A stretch of 64,000 bases of DNA from Hamiltosporidium tvaerminnensis (Eukaryota; Microsporidia; Dubosqiidae), in contig CM061253.1 of NCBI GenBank assembly GCA_022605425.2, positions 62,001-126,000 on the forward strand, given 5' to 3'. Shown one piece after another: positions 46,521 to 59,844 of the stretch. The position numbers were made by a program, and so were the translations under genes. How positions within the stretch are numbered: the stretch's first letter is position 1; each line of letters starts with the position of its first letter. The notes under the pieces are model-generated. The model did not search any database. It had not been told where the DNA came from and was given only the letters and a program-made list of their open reading frames with translations.

Positions 46521-46889
46521 TGCTATTTCTAAGATTTAAATAGCTTTTTAGAGCTTTAATTTAAGACAAACAAAGAATCTCTTTATATCAAAGCATGGCA
46601 CTTAACAAACTTTCTGAAACCACCTTTTCTTGCCGAATTTATCTTAAAACTTTGTTGATTAGGCTTTATTATGCTATTTTTCTACGTAGCATACTATATT
46701 TGTCACTTTGTTACAATATTCATTTGAAAGGATAAATAAAATATGTCAATTAACTGCAGATTATTTTAAAACTTATGAATATTACAAAGCTTGGATATCA
46801 TTGCACCCATATTCTCGATCAAATTTTCACAAGACATGAAACAAATAATAAATTATGTTTATATTAACTTCTAAGTTAACAAATATTCT

Positions 46890-49800
46890 ATCTTTTTTAC
46901 AATTTTTTTGATCATTTTTAACACCCTCTACTTTTCTTCAAATTATAAAGATTCTTTAAATAGGCTTGTGCCTCCAAATATGTTATGAATCTAAAATAAA
47001 AAATAAAATACTTTTCTGTATTTGCTTGTTTAACACATCTTTTTTGTTATTCGCTTGCCCTAGGAAGTTTTTTGATAGTTAAAGAATCTAAGATTTAAAA
47101 ATACAACTTTATGGCTCACTTTAATAGCTCTCTTCGGAATTTTCTTCTGACTGCTATTCTCTTTATCTATCAAAGAAAATAGTTTTATTCTCTCCTTATA
47201 AGCTTTCGACACAATATATGCTTCATAATTGCTGAAATTTTAGTCTTCACGCTACTTCTTTTGGTATTTTTAAACAACCCCATTTATGTTATTGAATAGA
47301 GGATTACCATAACCTTATATTTATTATGTAATCTAATCTGTTTTTGAAGCCTCAAATTTGTTCGTTTCTCTGTTAAATCATTTTAAATATGTCTCTAGTT
47401 CTTATTTCACTCCATGTGGATCATCTATTTTTGCTCTTATCAAAAATAAATTTCTAAACCCTTTATTGCAACAATCGATATCTTTTTTATCAGTATTTCT
47501 CTTTTCTACCTCTAACTCGTTTTCAAAGAGTCCTTCAACGGATTTAGACCTATTTTTTTACAAGCTTAATCTATATGCAAATACATACATGCTCGAGATA
47601 TCTAACCCTTCCTTATGCCGTCGAATTTTCTTTAAAATGTAATTCTACTACATAATAACTAATCAATAATTTTTTAATAACTATAAAATTATATCATATT
47701 TAACTCATGAATGATAGAAAAAGGTAAGGAATATAAGAACTCTAAAAACAATACTACTTTTTTTGAGAAAAAATATTTCTTAACAAATCTTAGTTACCCG
47801 TTGCAGATAGATATTTCGAAAATAGAAGTAGTATCTGTCATAGGTTGGTTTAATTTTGATGGCAGGCGAGAGGTTATAACAATGGCATGCGTTTTATCAT
47901 TTTGTTGCATAAAGCGTAATGTTTAATGACTGACTACGATGTTACATATACATAAGCTCCCCATAATACATATATACTTAAAATATAGCAGAATACTTTT
48001 CTCATGTGCTCTTTAGAATGATTTCTTGACCATATTGGGGAGTAATTTACCTAATCTAGCTCTTTATTTTATATATAATGTCATTTTCATATTGGTTTTC
48101 ATTGTTATTTCTTTAATAAGTTAAGTGACTAAGCTTCTTCATCTCATTCCTCGAATTTTCATTTATAATTTTATTTCACCTTTAAGAAGCTTTATATAAG
48201 TACAATATCATGTTTGGTATTTCTCTACCACGTAGAATTTCTGCTTTTTTTATGATGTTTCTTTTTGTCTTTGATTATCGGAAAGTAGCTTTGAGTATAT
48301 TTTTACTTTGAACTCTATACTAACTTAAAGTCTTCAATATTTTCAGCTGGAAATTTAGAAGTTCTTTACATAGTTGAGATTGATGTATCTTTTTCATTAT
48401 TAGCAAAGCACTTTGATTCTTTCAAATTCAAAAATTCGCCTGGTCGAAGCCATAGTAAAGATATACGATGCTTTTTAGAAGAGGTTTCCTGGTTCTTGAT
48501 TGCTTAGAATATATTTCTTGATTTAATTCAATCTTATAAAATTTCTCTAATCTTTAAACGGTTTTATATTTTATTTTTAAATGAACTGCTTGCTGGGGTA
48601 CCAATGATATATTTTATTACTACAGGGTAGTTTCAAGCAGTTATTATTCAAGAAGAGATGCTTTATTTTATGAGAATGGATCGTTTAGGGCTTAATTCTC
48701 TCTATATGTTTCCAATCTTATATTTTTCTTAGTCAATTACTCTTGTCGGTCTTTTTTTTTGATTTTTATTTAACTTTTGCTAGGATCTTGAAATCAATAA
48801 TAAATTCGATATAAATAATGAGTGAATTCGTGATCTTTTTCTTTTGTCACCTTTTTGTATTTACCAGTGGGCTTTTGGCTTAATAAATACATATAAAACA
48901 CAAAAAAATGAGGTAAATACATATAGTAAAGTACTATTTTCTTTAATATGTTCTTTTTCATAATTTTTTACCTCTAATCTAATTTTCCAGCGCATTCTTT
49001 TTACCAAAAATCATATCTACTCAGGAAATAAATATTTCTATGCATTCTGTTAGATAACTATAAAGTACTGATTCTAATCAGTTTTTCCATAGTCCTATGT
49101 TTTCTAAGGATGTTCTCGTTTTCTGTATTAAAGAAATGCAATGATGACATTGTACTTTTCTTCTCACTGCACCCAACTGAGTATCTGATAAAACTCTGGT
49201 ATTTCACTCTGTTACTTACAACTTTCGTCACAATTTCTCACTTCGGCTTATACAAGTTTGAAATATATAGGCTAAATGCTCAGAACTTTGCTTTGGTCTA
49301 AATTCGGGTATCAGATAGCTGCCTATAATACTAATTTTAAACCCAAAGGGTCATTCCAAACACAAGACTTGTAGAATTTCATAAAGTATACAGGAAGAAT
49401 CGCAGCATTTTTGAAATATAATTTTGCAATATTCGGGGAATTTTCTTTGTATAACAGATAAATGATATCCGAAGACCGATCAAATGAATGAAATGGCCTG
49501 ATTAATACCCGAACAAATGAAACCAAACCCTAATCATATGTACACAAGTTGTCTTTTTCGTTTTACTGTAGATTAAAATTTCGTTACGTTTGACACGAAG
49601 CTCGATGTTTCATGCCTAGATAACAGGCGAAAAAAGTAACTTCAGCATAACATAACACAAACATAGTTTATCTTTTGGGTATCTCTCTCTACTCTCATAA
49701 TTCTCATTTATTTTTTTAAAGATTTCCATCGTCTTTCTTTTAAATAAGAGCAATTGAAGATCACCTAAACTGCTCATCTTAAATTATGCTTTCACTTGGT

Positions 49801-50050
49801 TTTTGTAAACATTTTTTCATCGAAGCGATAGGTTTTGCTTCTTAGGCATTCTCGGGGAGATCCTTGCAAGGTAAATACTCAAAACTTTCCTGATATATTT
49901 TACTTTCAAATTATCTAGGTTTTAATAAAGCATCTTTTGCATGATACCAGGCTTTTTAAATACTTCTTGTTTTGCGATTAGAGTCTTCGGAACATAATAC
50001 TAAACATTTTACGAGTAATTTGGTGAATAGAACGCACTCTTTAAAAAAGA
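46890..50050 (-). mobile_element. Ancient near full-length R2-type retrotransposon relic
   Basis: Islands of similarity to the minus-strand full copy occur in the right order over about 3.1 kb: CAAAGAAAATAGTTTTATTC (about 47180), TTTAAGAAGCTTTATATAAG (about 48180), GTGGGCTTTTGGCTTAATAA (about 48867), ACTTTCGTCACAATTTCTCA (about 49222), TTCGGGTATCAGATA (about 49303) and ATTCTCGGGGAGATCCTTGC (about 49849). No coding frame survives. Its 3' end lies at the same block A position as the relic at 24272, so the insertion came first. The left and right limits are approximate. Confidence 0.7.
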
Positions 50051-50692
50051 AACACTATTTTTACAATATTTGTTTCTGAGATGAAAAAAACCAAACAAAA
50101 GCAAATCATACAAAAACTATCTATAGTAAAGAAAAAACCGATAACAAGATTTTTATGCTAAATAAAGCAATCCAAAACCTAACGAAATAGCCAACTTTTT
50201 TGAATAAATCGTTCTGCTCTACGGATTGAACACAATTCAATAATGAATTATAAATTCGCGGTGTTATAGGCGTTCTAAAGACAAATTACCTTTGATTGAT
50301 TAGGTTGTCAGCCTAGCGCAAACTTTCCGAACGAAAGATAAAAAGAGCATTTACAGGAGAACGAAAAACAACTAAACTTGTATAAAATATATTTATTAAG
50401 TTAATCTTTTAATAAGAAGATTACTATCTCAGTAAAATTTATTTTACTGTCCAAATAAAGTCCTCATTTGCAGTTATAAATTAAAATCATAAAGACAAAG
50501 CTTATTAAAAGAAATATTGAAGCTATGATAAAAAAACCTTTATCTTTTTTAATTAATAATAATATGCGATAAAAAAAGGAAATCGAGATAACATTAAATA
50601 AATTAAAATTGATTTTTTTGACAGTAATATATATGTAACAAATAAATCGGTGGGTATGAATAGGTGTCCGATTTTAAGTAGTATATCTGACA

Positions 50693-51181
50693 ATGAAAGC
50701 TATAGGAATGGAACAAGAGCAAATGCTTTTTAATCAACAAGTGAACAGAGTATTATGCAAACTTGACCAAAATCGTATAAATAACAATATTGTTGTTACT
50801 ACCTATTCTCTAGCCGAACGAACACTAATTCAGCCATCGATCCTACCAGAATTTGATAATGATAATAGCCTTCGAATTTTGAATCTTGAATCATCTAATA
50901 GTCATCGAAACAACATTTGCGTTTTAAAGCTAGAATTTAAATATATTTTCATGCTTTTGATTGAAAATACACTTTTCATATCTTTATCAGTAATGTCAAA
51001 TAATAATGACATTTTTACAATTGTTTTTTCCCTTTACTATATGATAATTATATTTATATTTTACAAGTATATGAGAGGAAGTAAAGATTTCAATTATCTA
51101 GTGTTTGGTCTTTCCATTTTTTTTATACTGGTGAATATTTTTATGCTACGCATTTTTTTAAATATTTTATTAAAAAATTAA
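50693..51181 (+). CDS. Small three-helix membrane protein, intact family member
   Basis: This is a 162-codon frame from ATG 50693. Residues 1-80 are polar and probably disordered. Three hydrophobic segments follow at about 84-102, 107-126 (IVFSLYYMIIIFIFYKYM) and 134-160. The C-terminal half closely matches two broken genes at 26405-26914 and 60942-61474 (shared FIFYKYM.GSK and the third helix), while the N-terminal halves differ. Conservation of the helices against free N-termini suggests that the membrane part is what selection kept. I do not recognise the family. A transport or host-interface role would be guesswork. Confidence 0.65.
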   Translation: MKAIGMEQEQMLFNQQVNRVLCKLDQNRINNNIVVTTYSLAERTLIQPSILPEFDNDNSLRILNLESSNSHRNNICVLKLEFKYIFMLLIENTLFISLSVMSNNNDIFTIVFSLYYMIIIFIFYKYMRGSKDFNYLVFGLSIFFILVNIFMLRIFLNILLKN

Positions 51182-51404
51182 AACTTCTATTGAGTTGATA
51201 TATTTTTTTTATATATTTTATTGTTGCTATTTTTACAAGAGCTGATGAATAATGGTTTTTAACTGTTATTATTATTAAATTAAAACTGGGAGATCTAAGA
51301 CAAAAAAACTGTGTTGTAATTTTACCCCCATTTTTTTAGATGTTGATTTTTTCAATAGATGAGCATAAAAAAGATATCAAAGGTGATTTTCCTGTTAATC
51401 ATTA

Positions 51405-52885
51405 TAATAGGCACCATAAAAGCAAATAGAAAGGGTTGAAAGGCTTTGTCGTTAGAGGTAGCGTCAAAAACCATGTTATCTTTGCAAATTAACAAATCAA
51501 TATCGTTAATTATTTATCATATAGAACTACTTTGACTTGAACAGGTTGTGCACTCTTAAGTTGAATGATGCAATGTGTGCGATGTTGGCAAAAAAAATTA
51601 TACACTTCGGACTAGTTGGAAAGAGAGTTTACCTTTTTGATTCGGAACTTAGAAGTGGCCTTACAATTTGATTCGAAGTTACAATGTGATTCTGCCGGTA
51701 TAGAATTGTCTGGTAAAAAAGGTTAAGAAATATAATTCTGAAGCCATAAATCCTTAAGCTGATAATACAAAAAATTTCCATATTGTTTTTTAGAAATTTC
51801 TTTGATTTAATTTATAAGTAGATAAAATAATTCTGTAGCTTCTCAACTTGTAAAATTCTACATTAAATTAAAAAAGCGAAAACCTTATAAAAATTTATAT
51901 ACGTCGAAGAAAACGAGCTTGTAAGTGTTATTGCTCCTCTAAATGGCGAGAAAATGGAATATAAGAAACGGTTTTGCTGCTATATCTAAGCTAAAATATA
52001 TTCCTGAGGGCAAAAAGTATGTTAAACACTGTAATAAATTTGGTAAACAGTAGAAAGTTAAGCAACGAGATTAGAAAAATTAGTTGGTCATGACTAAACT
52101 AAACAAAATACTGAAGAAACACGATACATGCCTTTTTTTCCTAATAAAATGATATAAATATAAACCTTCAAACGCATTAGGAATTACCCAGTTCAAAAAA
52201 TTCATAATAACCAGAAAGCAAAAGCAGGTATAGACAATAGGATAACAACTGATGCTGAAAGTTGGAATAATAAGCCTGTTATATTATTTTTGGACAGAAG
52301 ATGGAATATATAAACCTCATTTAAGTATGTTTTACTTTCTAAGATCCACTTCAAATAGTTAAAACGGAGAAGATTAATAATTATGACCTAATAGAAATGA
52401 GTTAAGTCTTAACTATAAATTAGTTAGGAGATACTTCTGTAAGAGATGGTCTAGGACGATATTGTAAAAAAATACCACAAGACGTTTCTTAAAAGATTGC
52501 AAATATCTTATGGATGTAGAGGAATACATCTAATTGATAGTGTATATAACGACTTCGGTCAATTTCTTTTCATTGACGAAGAAAACTTAAGTCGGAACTA
52601 AAATCTTAAGAGAGCTATAAAGTGCGTCATCTAGTGTTATTATAGAGCCGAGTCGCATAAACAGCCATAAATTACTTCAAAGCAAATGAATAAGCGGAAT
52701 ATAGTGGCTAACGATTAAATACAAATTTTATTCTTTCATATTTTAGATGGGATAAACATACCGGAGGAACCATAAATATAGATAAATACAGTGTCGAATT
52801 TAGAGGAAGACTTTAGGGTGTAAAATAATGCGAAAAAATATTGAAAATAAAGAACTATTAACCTATAATTATATTTAATTGGGAT
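51405..52885 (+). mobile_element. R2-type retrotransposon relic, 3' half
   Basis: Co-linear with the 3' half of the full copies: GTTGAAAGGCTTTGTCG (about 51434), AATCAATATCGTTAATT (about 51504), GAGCTTGTAAGTGTTA (about 51913), CACTTCAAATAGTTAAAACG (about 52347), AGAGGAATACATCTAATTGA (about 52521). Heavily mutated, with no surviving frame. Confidence 0.75.
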
Positions 52886-52999
52886 TTAAAAGCGGTTAGT
52901 GATTATTTCTTTTATTCTCTGTAATCAAGATCAAATAGAGAAATTTGTTTAAAATTATATAATAAGTCTTTATTTAAAAGCATCACATGTTTTTAAAAT

Positions 53000-53660
53000 A
53001 TTGGCAAGTATTAACTTTGTTTTATGACATTAACGCAGTTCTAGGTTTAACATAAATAACCGCTACCCCAAAATTCCATCGATAACCCCTGCGATACCTA
53101 CATCCCAAAGCCTTTGATCTACCAAGTGTGTAGAACCTAATTACTAGGAGATGAATTTGCCCGGTGTTTGTTAATGTCCGTTGCATGGTGTGTGATCGAA
53201 GGTCAAACCCCCCGGGCCCAAGACTATGCAGAATTCCCACTTACTCCACACTTTCTGAACCCAATAAACTTCTATCTAAGATATTTTAGAGATTTCATGG
53301 GGTTCACCTAGACAGTGCAATGTCATACCAACAGGTATAACCTGCTACTTAGCTCTCCCGGCTTTTAATGGTTTCTATTTTTATATCTCCCAGGCGCTAA
53401 GTCTTCTAACCCGAGTGAGCAAGGCTAGGTTTCCATGCTTTTACATGGCAATTACCTAGATGTTCAGCTGCGGTCTGCAATCTGGTTACATAAAAAACTA
53501 CAAATAAATTTGTAGAAAAAGTTTCTCCATTTCTTAGACCTCTCCTCTTCATAACAAGTCTCATGAACAATCGAAGATCTAGTGTGATTGTATTTCCACT
53601 AAAAATCCAAGCAATGACCTCACACCAGTTTCACACACTCATTGCCAAGCAGAAAGTTTT
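53000..53660 (+). repeat. Dispersed 650-bp non-coding repeat, best preserved copy
   Basis: This copy is the least AT-rich and shows the family most clearly: GACATTAACGCAGTTCTAGG, GATACCTACATCCCAAAGCC, GTGTGTGATCGAAGGTC, CAGTGCAATGTCATACCAAC, CTCCCGGCTTTTAATGG, AAGGCTAGGTTTCCATGC and CATTGCCAAGCAGAAAG in order. A 72-codon minus-strand frame at 53022-53240 is not kept in other copies. It has no recognised structural-RNA or protein identity. Confidence 0.8.
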
Positions 53661-53959
53661 TTATGTCTTGATTTTGAAAATATATATTAAAATATGCAAA
53701 AATAAACATTTTATGTGAAGTTTTTTTCCAGAACCAAACGAGTTTGTAAATTTTTTTTTATTTCCAAGATAAAAAAGAAAGTGAATACTAAACTGCTAGC
53801 GGCAGCTTTTTTCTGCTGCTACAGAAAACAAATATATATGAAAAAAGAAAGGATATTTTTAATCCCGATTTTTTTGGTAAAAAAGCAAATAATCTAGCAC
53901 CTCGAGGTCAGAAATTGTTCAGATATGACTTTAATGGAAGGCAAAATATAATGCTATAA

Positions 53960-54715
53960 TACGTGGCCAAATACTGTCCGAAAGATATAAGATTGTATAA
54001 AAAGCGAATTGGTACATTCCGTTCAAGAAATTATATCAAACAAATATGGTAAAATGAGACTAAACGATATAATAAACATTTAATCTAGGATCCAGTCCAT
54101 ATATCATAACTTTTTTCCCGATGATAAGACAAAATATGAGCTCAGTTACTAAAGAATGAATGACCTCTAAAGAGTCACGTAAGAAGTGAAAAGGAAAAAA
54201 CAGGGTAAAATGACTCGTAATAAAACAATTTTTGTCTTTTTATAACCTTTGTGGTGATTTAATCTTTATTGACTAGCATGGGTAGGTATTGTGGCCAAAT
54301 TTACAAAATATATACTACAGACTACGAATACCCATAGGAGTGGAGGCCTTCACGTAGTTAAGTTACGCTTAAGGAAATGTGAATTTTTTTTATTTGATCA
54401 CGAAGAATACGTGAGGCGAGAATAAAAGCCGAAGAGCACCAGGAAAGAGCCTTGGTAAGGGAATTAAAAAACTTGAGATACACGAGGAACCAACATCTAG
54501 CTCTAAAACGAGGGATTAACCAGGAATATTGCGTTTAACAAATGGAAATGAAATTTAAGCCTATTATAATTTTAAATGGAAAAACTACATTATGAGAATC
54601 GAAAATAAATATAAAAGAAAAATCAGATGATAGCACCGAGGAATTGTCATTAAACAGGATAAAGACAATATATAAAAAAGGGAAATTGGATTTAACCAAA
54701 TTTAATTAAATAAAT
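53960..54715 (+). mobile_element. R2-type retrotransposon relic, endonuclease end
   Basis: Similarity starts near the zinc-knuckle/endonuclease boundary (CATTCCGTTCAAGAAATTAT against CACTCAGTTCAAGAAATTCT). It runs through AATACCCATAGGAGTGGAGG, GATCACGAAGAATACGTGAG and GAGGAACCAACATCTA to the 3' end AACCAAATTTAATTAAATAA. It is 5'-truncated and broken. Confidence 0.75.
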
Positions 54716-55069
54716 AATAATTTAATGGCAGTCTCCTCTAATTGACTGCTAATTATAGTGTCTCGAAAATTGAAATTTTTTTACAACAGAATTCGGATTA
54801 TCGAACGGTAAACTCTTTGATCATCAAAAAAGAAGGTTTGTGTTTGATTAAAAACTTTCTAATCAAAATATAATATCTCAAAAAGCTTTACGAAGCACGC
54901 CATTCCTTTGACTTGTGAATTGTGTTTTATTCTTACAAATAAATAAGCTAAAGAATTCTGTATTTTATCGTGTTAGAAAGCCAAAAATAGTTCTACCGTA
55001 GTTTTTTCATTATACAATAAAATTTTTATTTACTTGCTTTTAAATTTGATTCTATAACAAATCTTTATA

Positions 55070-58010
55070 AATCAAAATTTATTTATATTTCAAAGAAGCT
55101 ACAAATATATATTTTTTGATACCCCGAAGCCTTGGATGACATTTATATCGCTATTTTTAACTTTAAATGCTTCTTTTATAAATTGAATTATTTCTTCTGA
55201 AAATAACTACATATAAGTTCGATATAAAATACATTTATGAACAACATTTTTATACAGTGGAGATAAGTCTTCTGCTGGATATAACATCCTTCAAATTCAA
55301 GTTCTTTAAGGTTCTTATAATTCGCAATAAATATTAAATCTTCGTCAGCTATATTTATCTTTTCTAACTTTATTCTTTTGATGTTTTATTCCCGTGATGC
55401 ACAGAATAATTCTGAAAGAGAAATATTTTCAAAATTAATTCTAAGAAAGTTTAATTCTTTTAAATTTAGTAAATTACTTAATGCTTTTAAATTTGATTTA
55501 GTAACACAAAAATCATAAAGACTCGGTTTATTTATACTGCTTAGATCATAATTTTTGAATAAAAACTTTACTGAATCCGAGTGACAATTAAAATCCGAAA
55601 TGTCGTTATTTGCAGATTTTAAATCAAATGTTTTATTATTAGCTTAAATTTAAAAACGTCAATCATTTTGCTAACTTCTGAGACCTAAATTCTGTAATAT
55701 AAAAAAACTGACTTAATGACAGGCTTAACTTTAAAGAATTGATCCATGTTAAGGATGCTTCTTCGAGACCTATCATCATATTTATTAATTCGATAAAATA
55801 GCCTAACGCTTGGCGTGTTTTAAGCCTGAAATCAAAATATTTGATAGATTTATTCTTAACACACATATCATTTTCGAATAATATATCAGAATAATTTATC
55901 CCTAGGGTTTTAAGTCCAATAACACTTAAAATCTCATTTAGAAAGATAGATGTTAGTGTCGAAGATGCAATTTTAAGGCATTAAGTATTTTTATCAATAA
56001 TAGTATCTTTGCTTTTAAGCAACTCTTTCGAATTTAACCTAATTAAAGTAATTGAAATTTTATTGTAACATCCATTATATTCATAGAAATACCGGAGGCT
56101 CAAAGAAGAAGATACATAAACAAAGGATTCAAATATTTTAAATTTGGCTTTGGATTTCTCGTCGTTAAGTAGCTTTAAATAAAAATCTTTATTTTTATCA
56201 AGAAAATTACTATTTTTACTGATTACTTCTTCTGGAGTGGATTTATGGTATGTACGTTTTAGAATTTCTACTATATTATCCACTATATCAAGATTTTTTA
56301 TAAACAGTATTTCATAAACTGAATAATTGCCTTTTGACGCATTTTCTGCAAAAAACATACATTCGTTTATTTTGCTTGAATTTTCATTAGAAACCAGACT
56401 TGTTCCCATCCCACATTCTATAAAAACAATTTTTTTCCAAATTCACAAAATTTAAATTAGTATTATTTCGAGATTTAATAGTTTCATCAGATATATAACA
56501 CTGAACGAATACGATCTCATCTATTCTTTTTTTTGGATTTTATAAAAAAATACAAAACGCTTTCGAAATTATTATGCATATATCGCAAATATGTAAATAC
56601 CTTATATCTAATGTATTTAAAAATTAAAAATAAACATTTGCTTTTTGGATGCATATCCACTTTTTTAGAAAAAAATAAATCAAATTCGTAATTAATTATT
56701 GTTAAAACATGCTTTCCTTCTATGGTATATAAACATTTACCTTTATTAGAAATATAATTTATTTCTTTTTTACTAAAAAATGAATTGATAGTATTCATTT
56801 CAAATTTTATAACTTTAAAATATTTCCGTGATATTTTTTTGAACATTTTATGTGAAAAATAGTCTTGTTTTGAGAAATGAAACGAAACCTTTTCAATATC
56901 GAAATTGTTTATTTCCTCGGATTTTACTAATGAATACCAAATTATTTTTATCACATTTCGCAATTTATTATCGTGTTTAACTCTAAAATATTCTAAAAAA
57001 TGCATTATTGTGTAAAACTTCTCAATAGTCATTTTTTATACCGGGAAATTATATGAAAGTAAATATTCATAAAAAATTAGGAAATCAACTTTCATTATAT
57101 GTTTTACATAGAAATATTTCAATATTTTCACTAATATCTTTAAATATTTCAAATACACCAAACTCAAAACCAATTCGTTCAATATTTTTTATAGTATATT
57201 AATCATATTGCCAATTTACATTTTCAATAGCCATTTTTTCTATGTAAATTGAGTCGTTTCTTTCAGGCAGTACATCTCTTTTAATTTTATTGCAACATTT
57301 CGTTGAGAATTCTTTATACATTAATTCACAAATAGTTTCTTTAGTATCATTTAATATATTGAATACTACATTCATTTCCCTCGAATGATTAATATATATG
57401 AAAAGAAATGATTTATAAAATAACTTTATATAACGAAAGCATGTGTTCAATTTCATGGATTTTAGAAAAAAAATCGTATTTATATATTCAAAAATCAATT
57501 TACTACTTTCGATAAAATTAAAAACTTTCATTTTTCTTTTATAAAGATTAAAAAATGTATCTAATTTATCTAAATTTTATAAATTTTATTGAATTTGAAA
57601 CAATTTAAAGAACAAAGACTTAAAAAACTCTTAATACCAAGATTCGTGAATTTCTAATATGGTTTTACGAACTTTAAATAAAATACGAAGATTTTTTATA
57701 ACTTTCGAATTTTCTTTTTAATTTAAAGAAAAAAGAATTGACAGTTATTTACACAATCTTAGCTATAAGTTGCTAATACTAAAAAAGGAAGATTCTTAAT
57801 TTTTTCTAGAATTTCTCTCCTTTAAAAAAAATTAAAAACTAGATCGTTCTTAAAATCAAAATGATCTTTTTTTTTTATCACAGTTCTTTTCTTTGCGTTT
57901 TTTACATAATTACAATCTAGCTGTTTAGCTTGTAAAAGCAGACTTAAATTTACGTTAAATAAATAATATAAAAATAAAGTCTATTAGCATCCAAAACATA
58001 ATTTTCAAAG
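55070..58010 (+). repeat. Segmental duplication block B, copy 2
   Basis: Partner of 35230-38130 in direct orientation, carrying the decayed LRR-like gene and its upstream flank. Confidence 0.8.
55110..57550 (-). pseudogene. Decayed paralogue of the 765-residue LRR-like protein
   Basis: Four fragments in order on the minus strand (57531-57199, 57032-56517, 56409-55981 and 55866-55663) match successive parts of the protein at 35260-37557: MTIEKFYTI and KVSFHFSKQDYFS in the second fragment, NKDFYLKLLN in the third and MMIGLEE in the fourth. Frameshifts and stops separate them, and the C-terminal LRR part before 55600 is broken too. The N-terminal fragment keeps an ATG (57456-57454) in the sequence MKLNTCFRYIKLFYKSFLFI, a likely signal or anchor that the other copy has partly lost. 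Confidence 0.88.
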
Positions 58011-58984
58011 CTATAATTGCTAAAGATTTTCTTTTTGCTTATTATAATTTCACCTGATCTGTTTCATCGTGTATTTTTTTAGTCTTTATATTTGCAGCTT
58101 TGTTTTCTTGAATTTATTTATAGTAAAACCTCAGGAGCTTTTATAGTATGAAAAATTTCACTCTTCTGCACACATATGCTTTTGGTTTTGTAGAGCTTCA
58201 ACTTACTATATCCTTTCTTTTGCTATTTTATGTCTATTATATATTTTATCGCATACATTTTTTCTTTAGTACTTATTCGTGTGAAATATTTTCTTAGTCT
58301 GTCAAAAACATTTTTTATGAGCAGCATGATGTAATAGTTTATTAAATAAATATATATAACTTCTTTATTTCTTTACTGAACTATTTTAGTTTAAACAGGT
58401 ATAGAATAATTGAATTATTCGAAGCCTTTTCGTTTTGTTAAATCTCTATCAATAATATGAAGAAATGGCATCGATAAAATGTATTAAATGCTCTTTCATG
58501 ACATACGATTATTTTTTTATTCGTAAAAAAAACTTAAAAATAAATTAGGAAAAACTTGATTTTAATCAAATCATATTTTAAAAAAATAAAAATTGTTCAT
58601 TAATTCTTTTAGTATAATTTATTGGATTTTTAAAGGACTTTTGACAACATTTAATGTAATATTTTTTTAGCTTAATAAACATTCCAAAATATTTATATTC
58701 TATTCTGGCTCACCTTTATTGGTACGTAAAATTAATAAAAAATCTTAAGAGTCATTTTGTTATCAAAGAAACTATTATTTTTGCCTTACACTGTTCAAAA
58801 TAATTAAACTTTCAGAAGTGCTTGTCCCCGCCATCTCTATAGTTTATGAAATATATCGATTATGTAAAGGAAAGATATTATAAAAAAAATCAAAAACCCA
58901 ATTTGATAAAATGTACGAATATATATTTGAAAACCCAAATCTTATATGATTTAAATACTAAACATGTTTTCTTTAAAGGTTAAT
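58011..58984. other. AT-rich spacer without recognised features
   Basis: No gene or known repeat was seen between block B copy 2 and the next 650-bp repeat. Confidence 0.4.
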
Positions 58985-59620
58985 TAATGAAGCAGAACAC
59001 AACAACAAACTATCTGCTTGGCAATGAGTATGTGAGGTTGTAGTAGCGCCCATTGTTTGTATTTGATTAGGATGAAAAGTACGATATTTTGATAGAAGCA
59101 TGATACTTTTCACAGGCGGGAGACGTAAATTAAATTGTGAAACTTTTTTTACAAATTTAGTTTAAAGATTTTTATTTGGCTAATTGTAAAAATCGACTAG
59201 AGTTTTTGCTAATCACTACGCAAAAATAAGGAAATCTAACCTTGCTCACTATGTTAGAAAACCTGGAGTCTGGAAATATTAAAAAAACATACCATTTAAA
59301 AATCCAGAAATAAAAAGTAGCAGGATCCACCTGTTGTTATGAAATTGAAAAATTTCGATATATCCGAAGTAATTCACGCAGATATACATACTTTAAGAAT
59401 CCATTTGGTTTGGAACGTGTGATTAGTTTGAAATACTGCTAGTCCTGGATAAACTTAAGGCAAGTTTCGCTCTGAAATACCCACCAACCACCGGAATTTA
59501 AAAAACCACGCGCAATTACATCGCCTACTGCATAGATTCTAGACATTTCTTAATGACCGGCTTTGGTATATAGGTATCTCAGGAATACTCATATAATTTT
59601 GGGTGCAATCTCATGTTTAA
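58985..59620 (-). repeat. Dispersed 650-bp non-coding repeat, inverted copy
   Basis: On the plus strand: AACTATCTGCTTGGCAATGA (the complement of the family's distal end), ACCTTGCTCACTATGTTAGA, AGTAGCAGGATCCACCTGTT and GCTTTGGTATATAGGTATCT in reverse order relative to the forward copies. It lies about 220 bp from the forward copy at 59845, forming a head-to-head inverted pair. Confidence 0.72.
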
Positions 59621-59844
59621 ACTAATAATGCAATAACATAAAAAAATATTAAACTTGCCACTATTGTAATAAATGCGATATCTTTAAGTAAATTTTATAT
59701 TTAAAGGCTCTATTAATATTATTCCAAGGATGATATATTGGCAAATTTGCATTTATTGCATTATTAGAAAATGAATTAACATATTTTTTTGTATAATTTT
59801 AACCAAATAATACTTTACTTAAAAAATTAACATTTTATTAAAAC

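Larger units (their letters stand above)
44690..47640 (+). repeat. Segmental duplication block A, copy 2
   Basis: Partner of 22250-25110. It contains the intact small gene at 45350-45658, the same LINE relic and the same old R2-type relic at its right side, plus an extra 129-bp insertion at 45062-45190. Confidence 0.8.

Noticed and set aside
53022-53240. 72-codon minus-strand frame in the best preserved 650-bp repeat
   Set aside because: Other copies have stops and indels at the matching place, so it is not a conserved protein.
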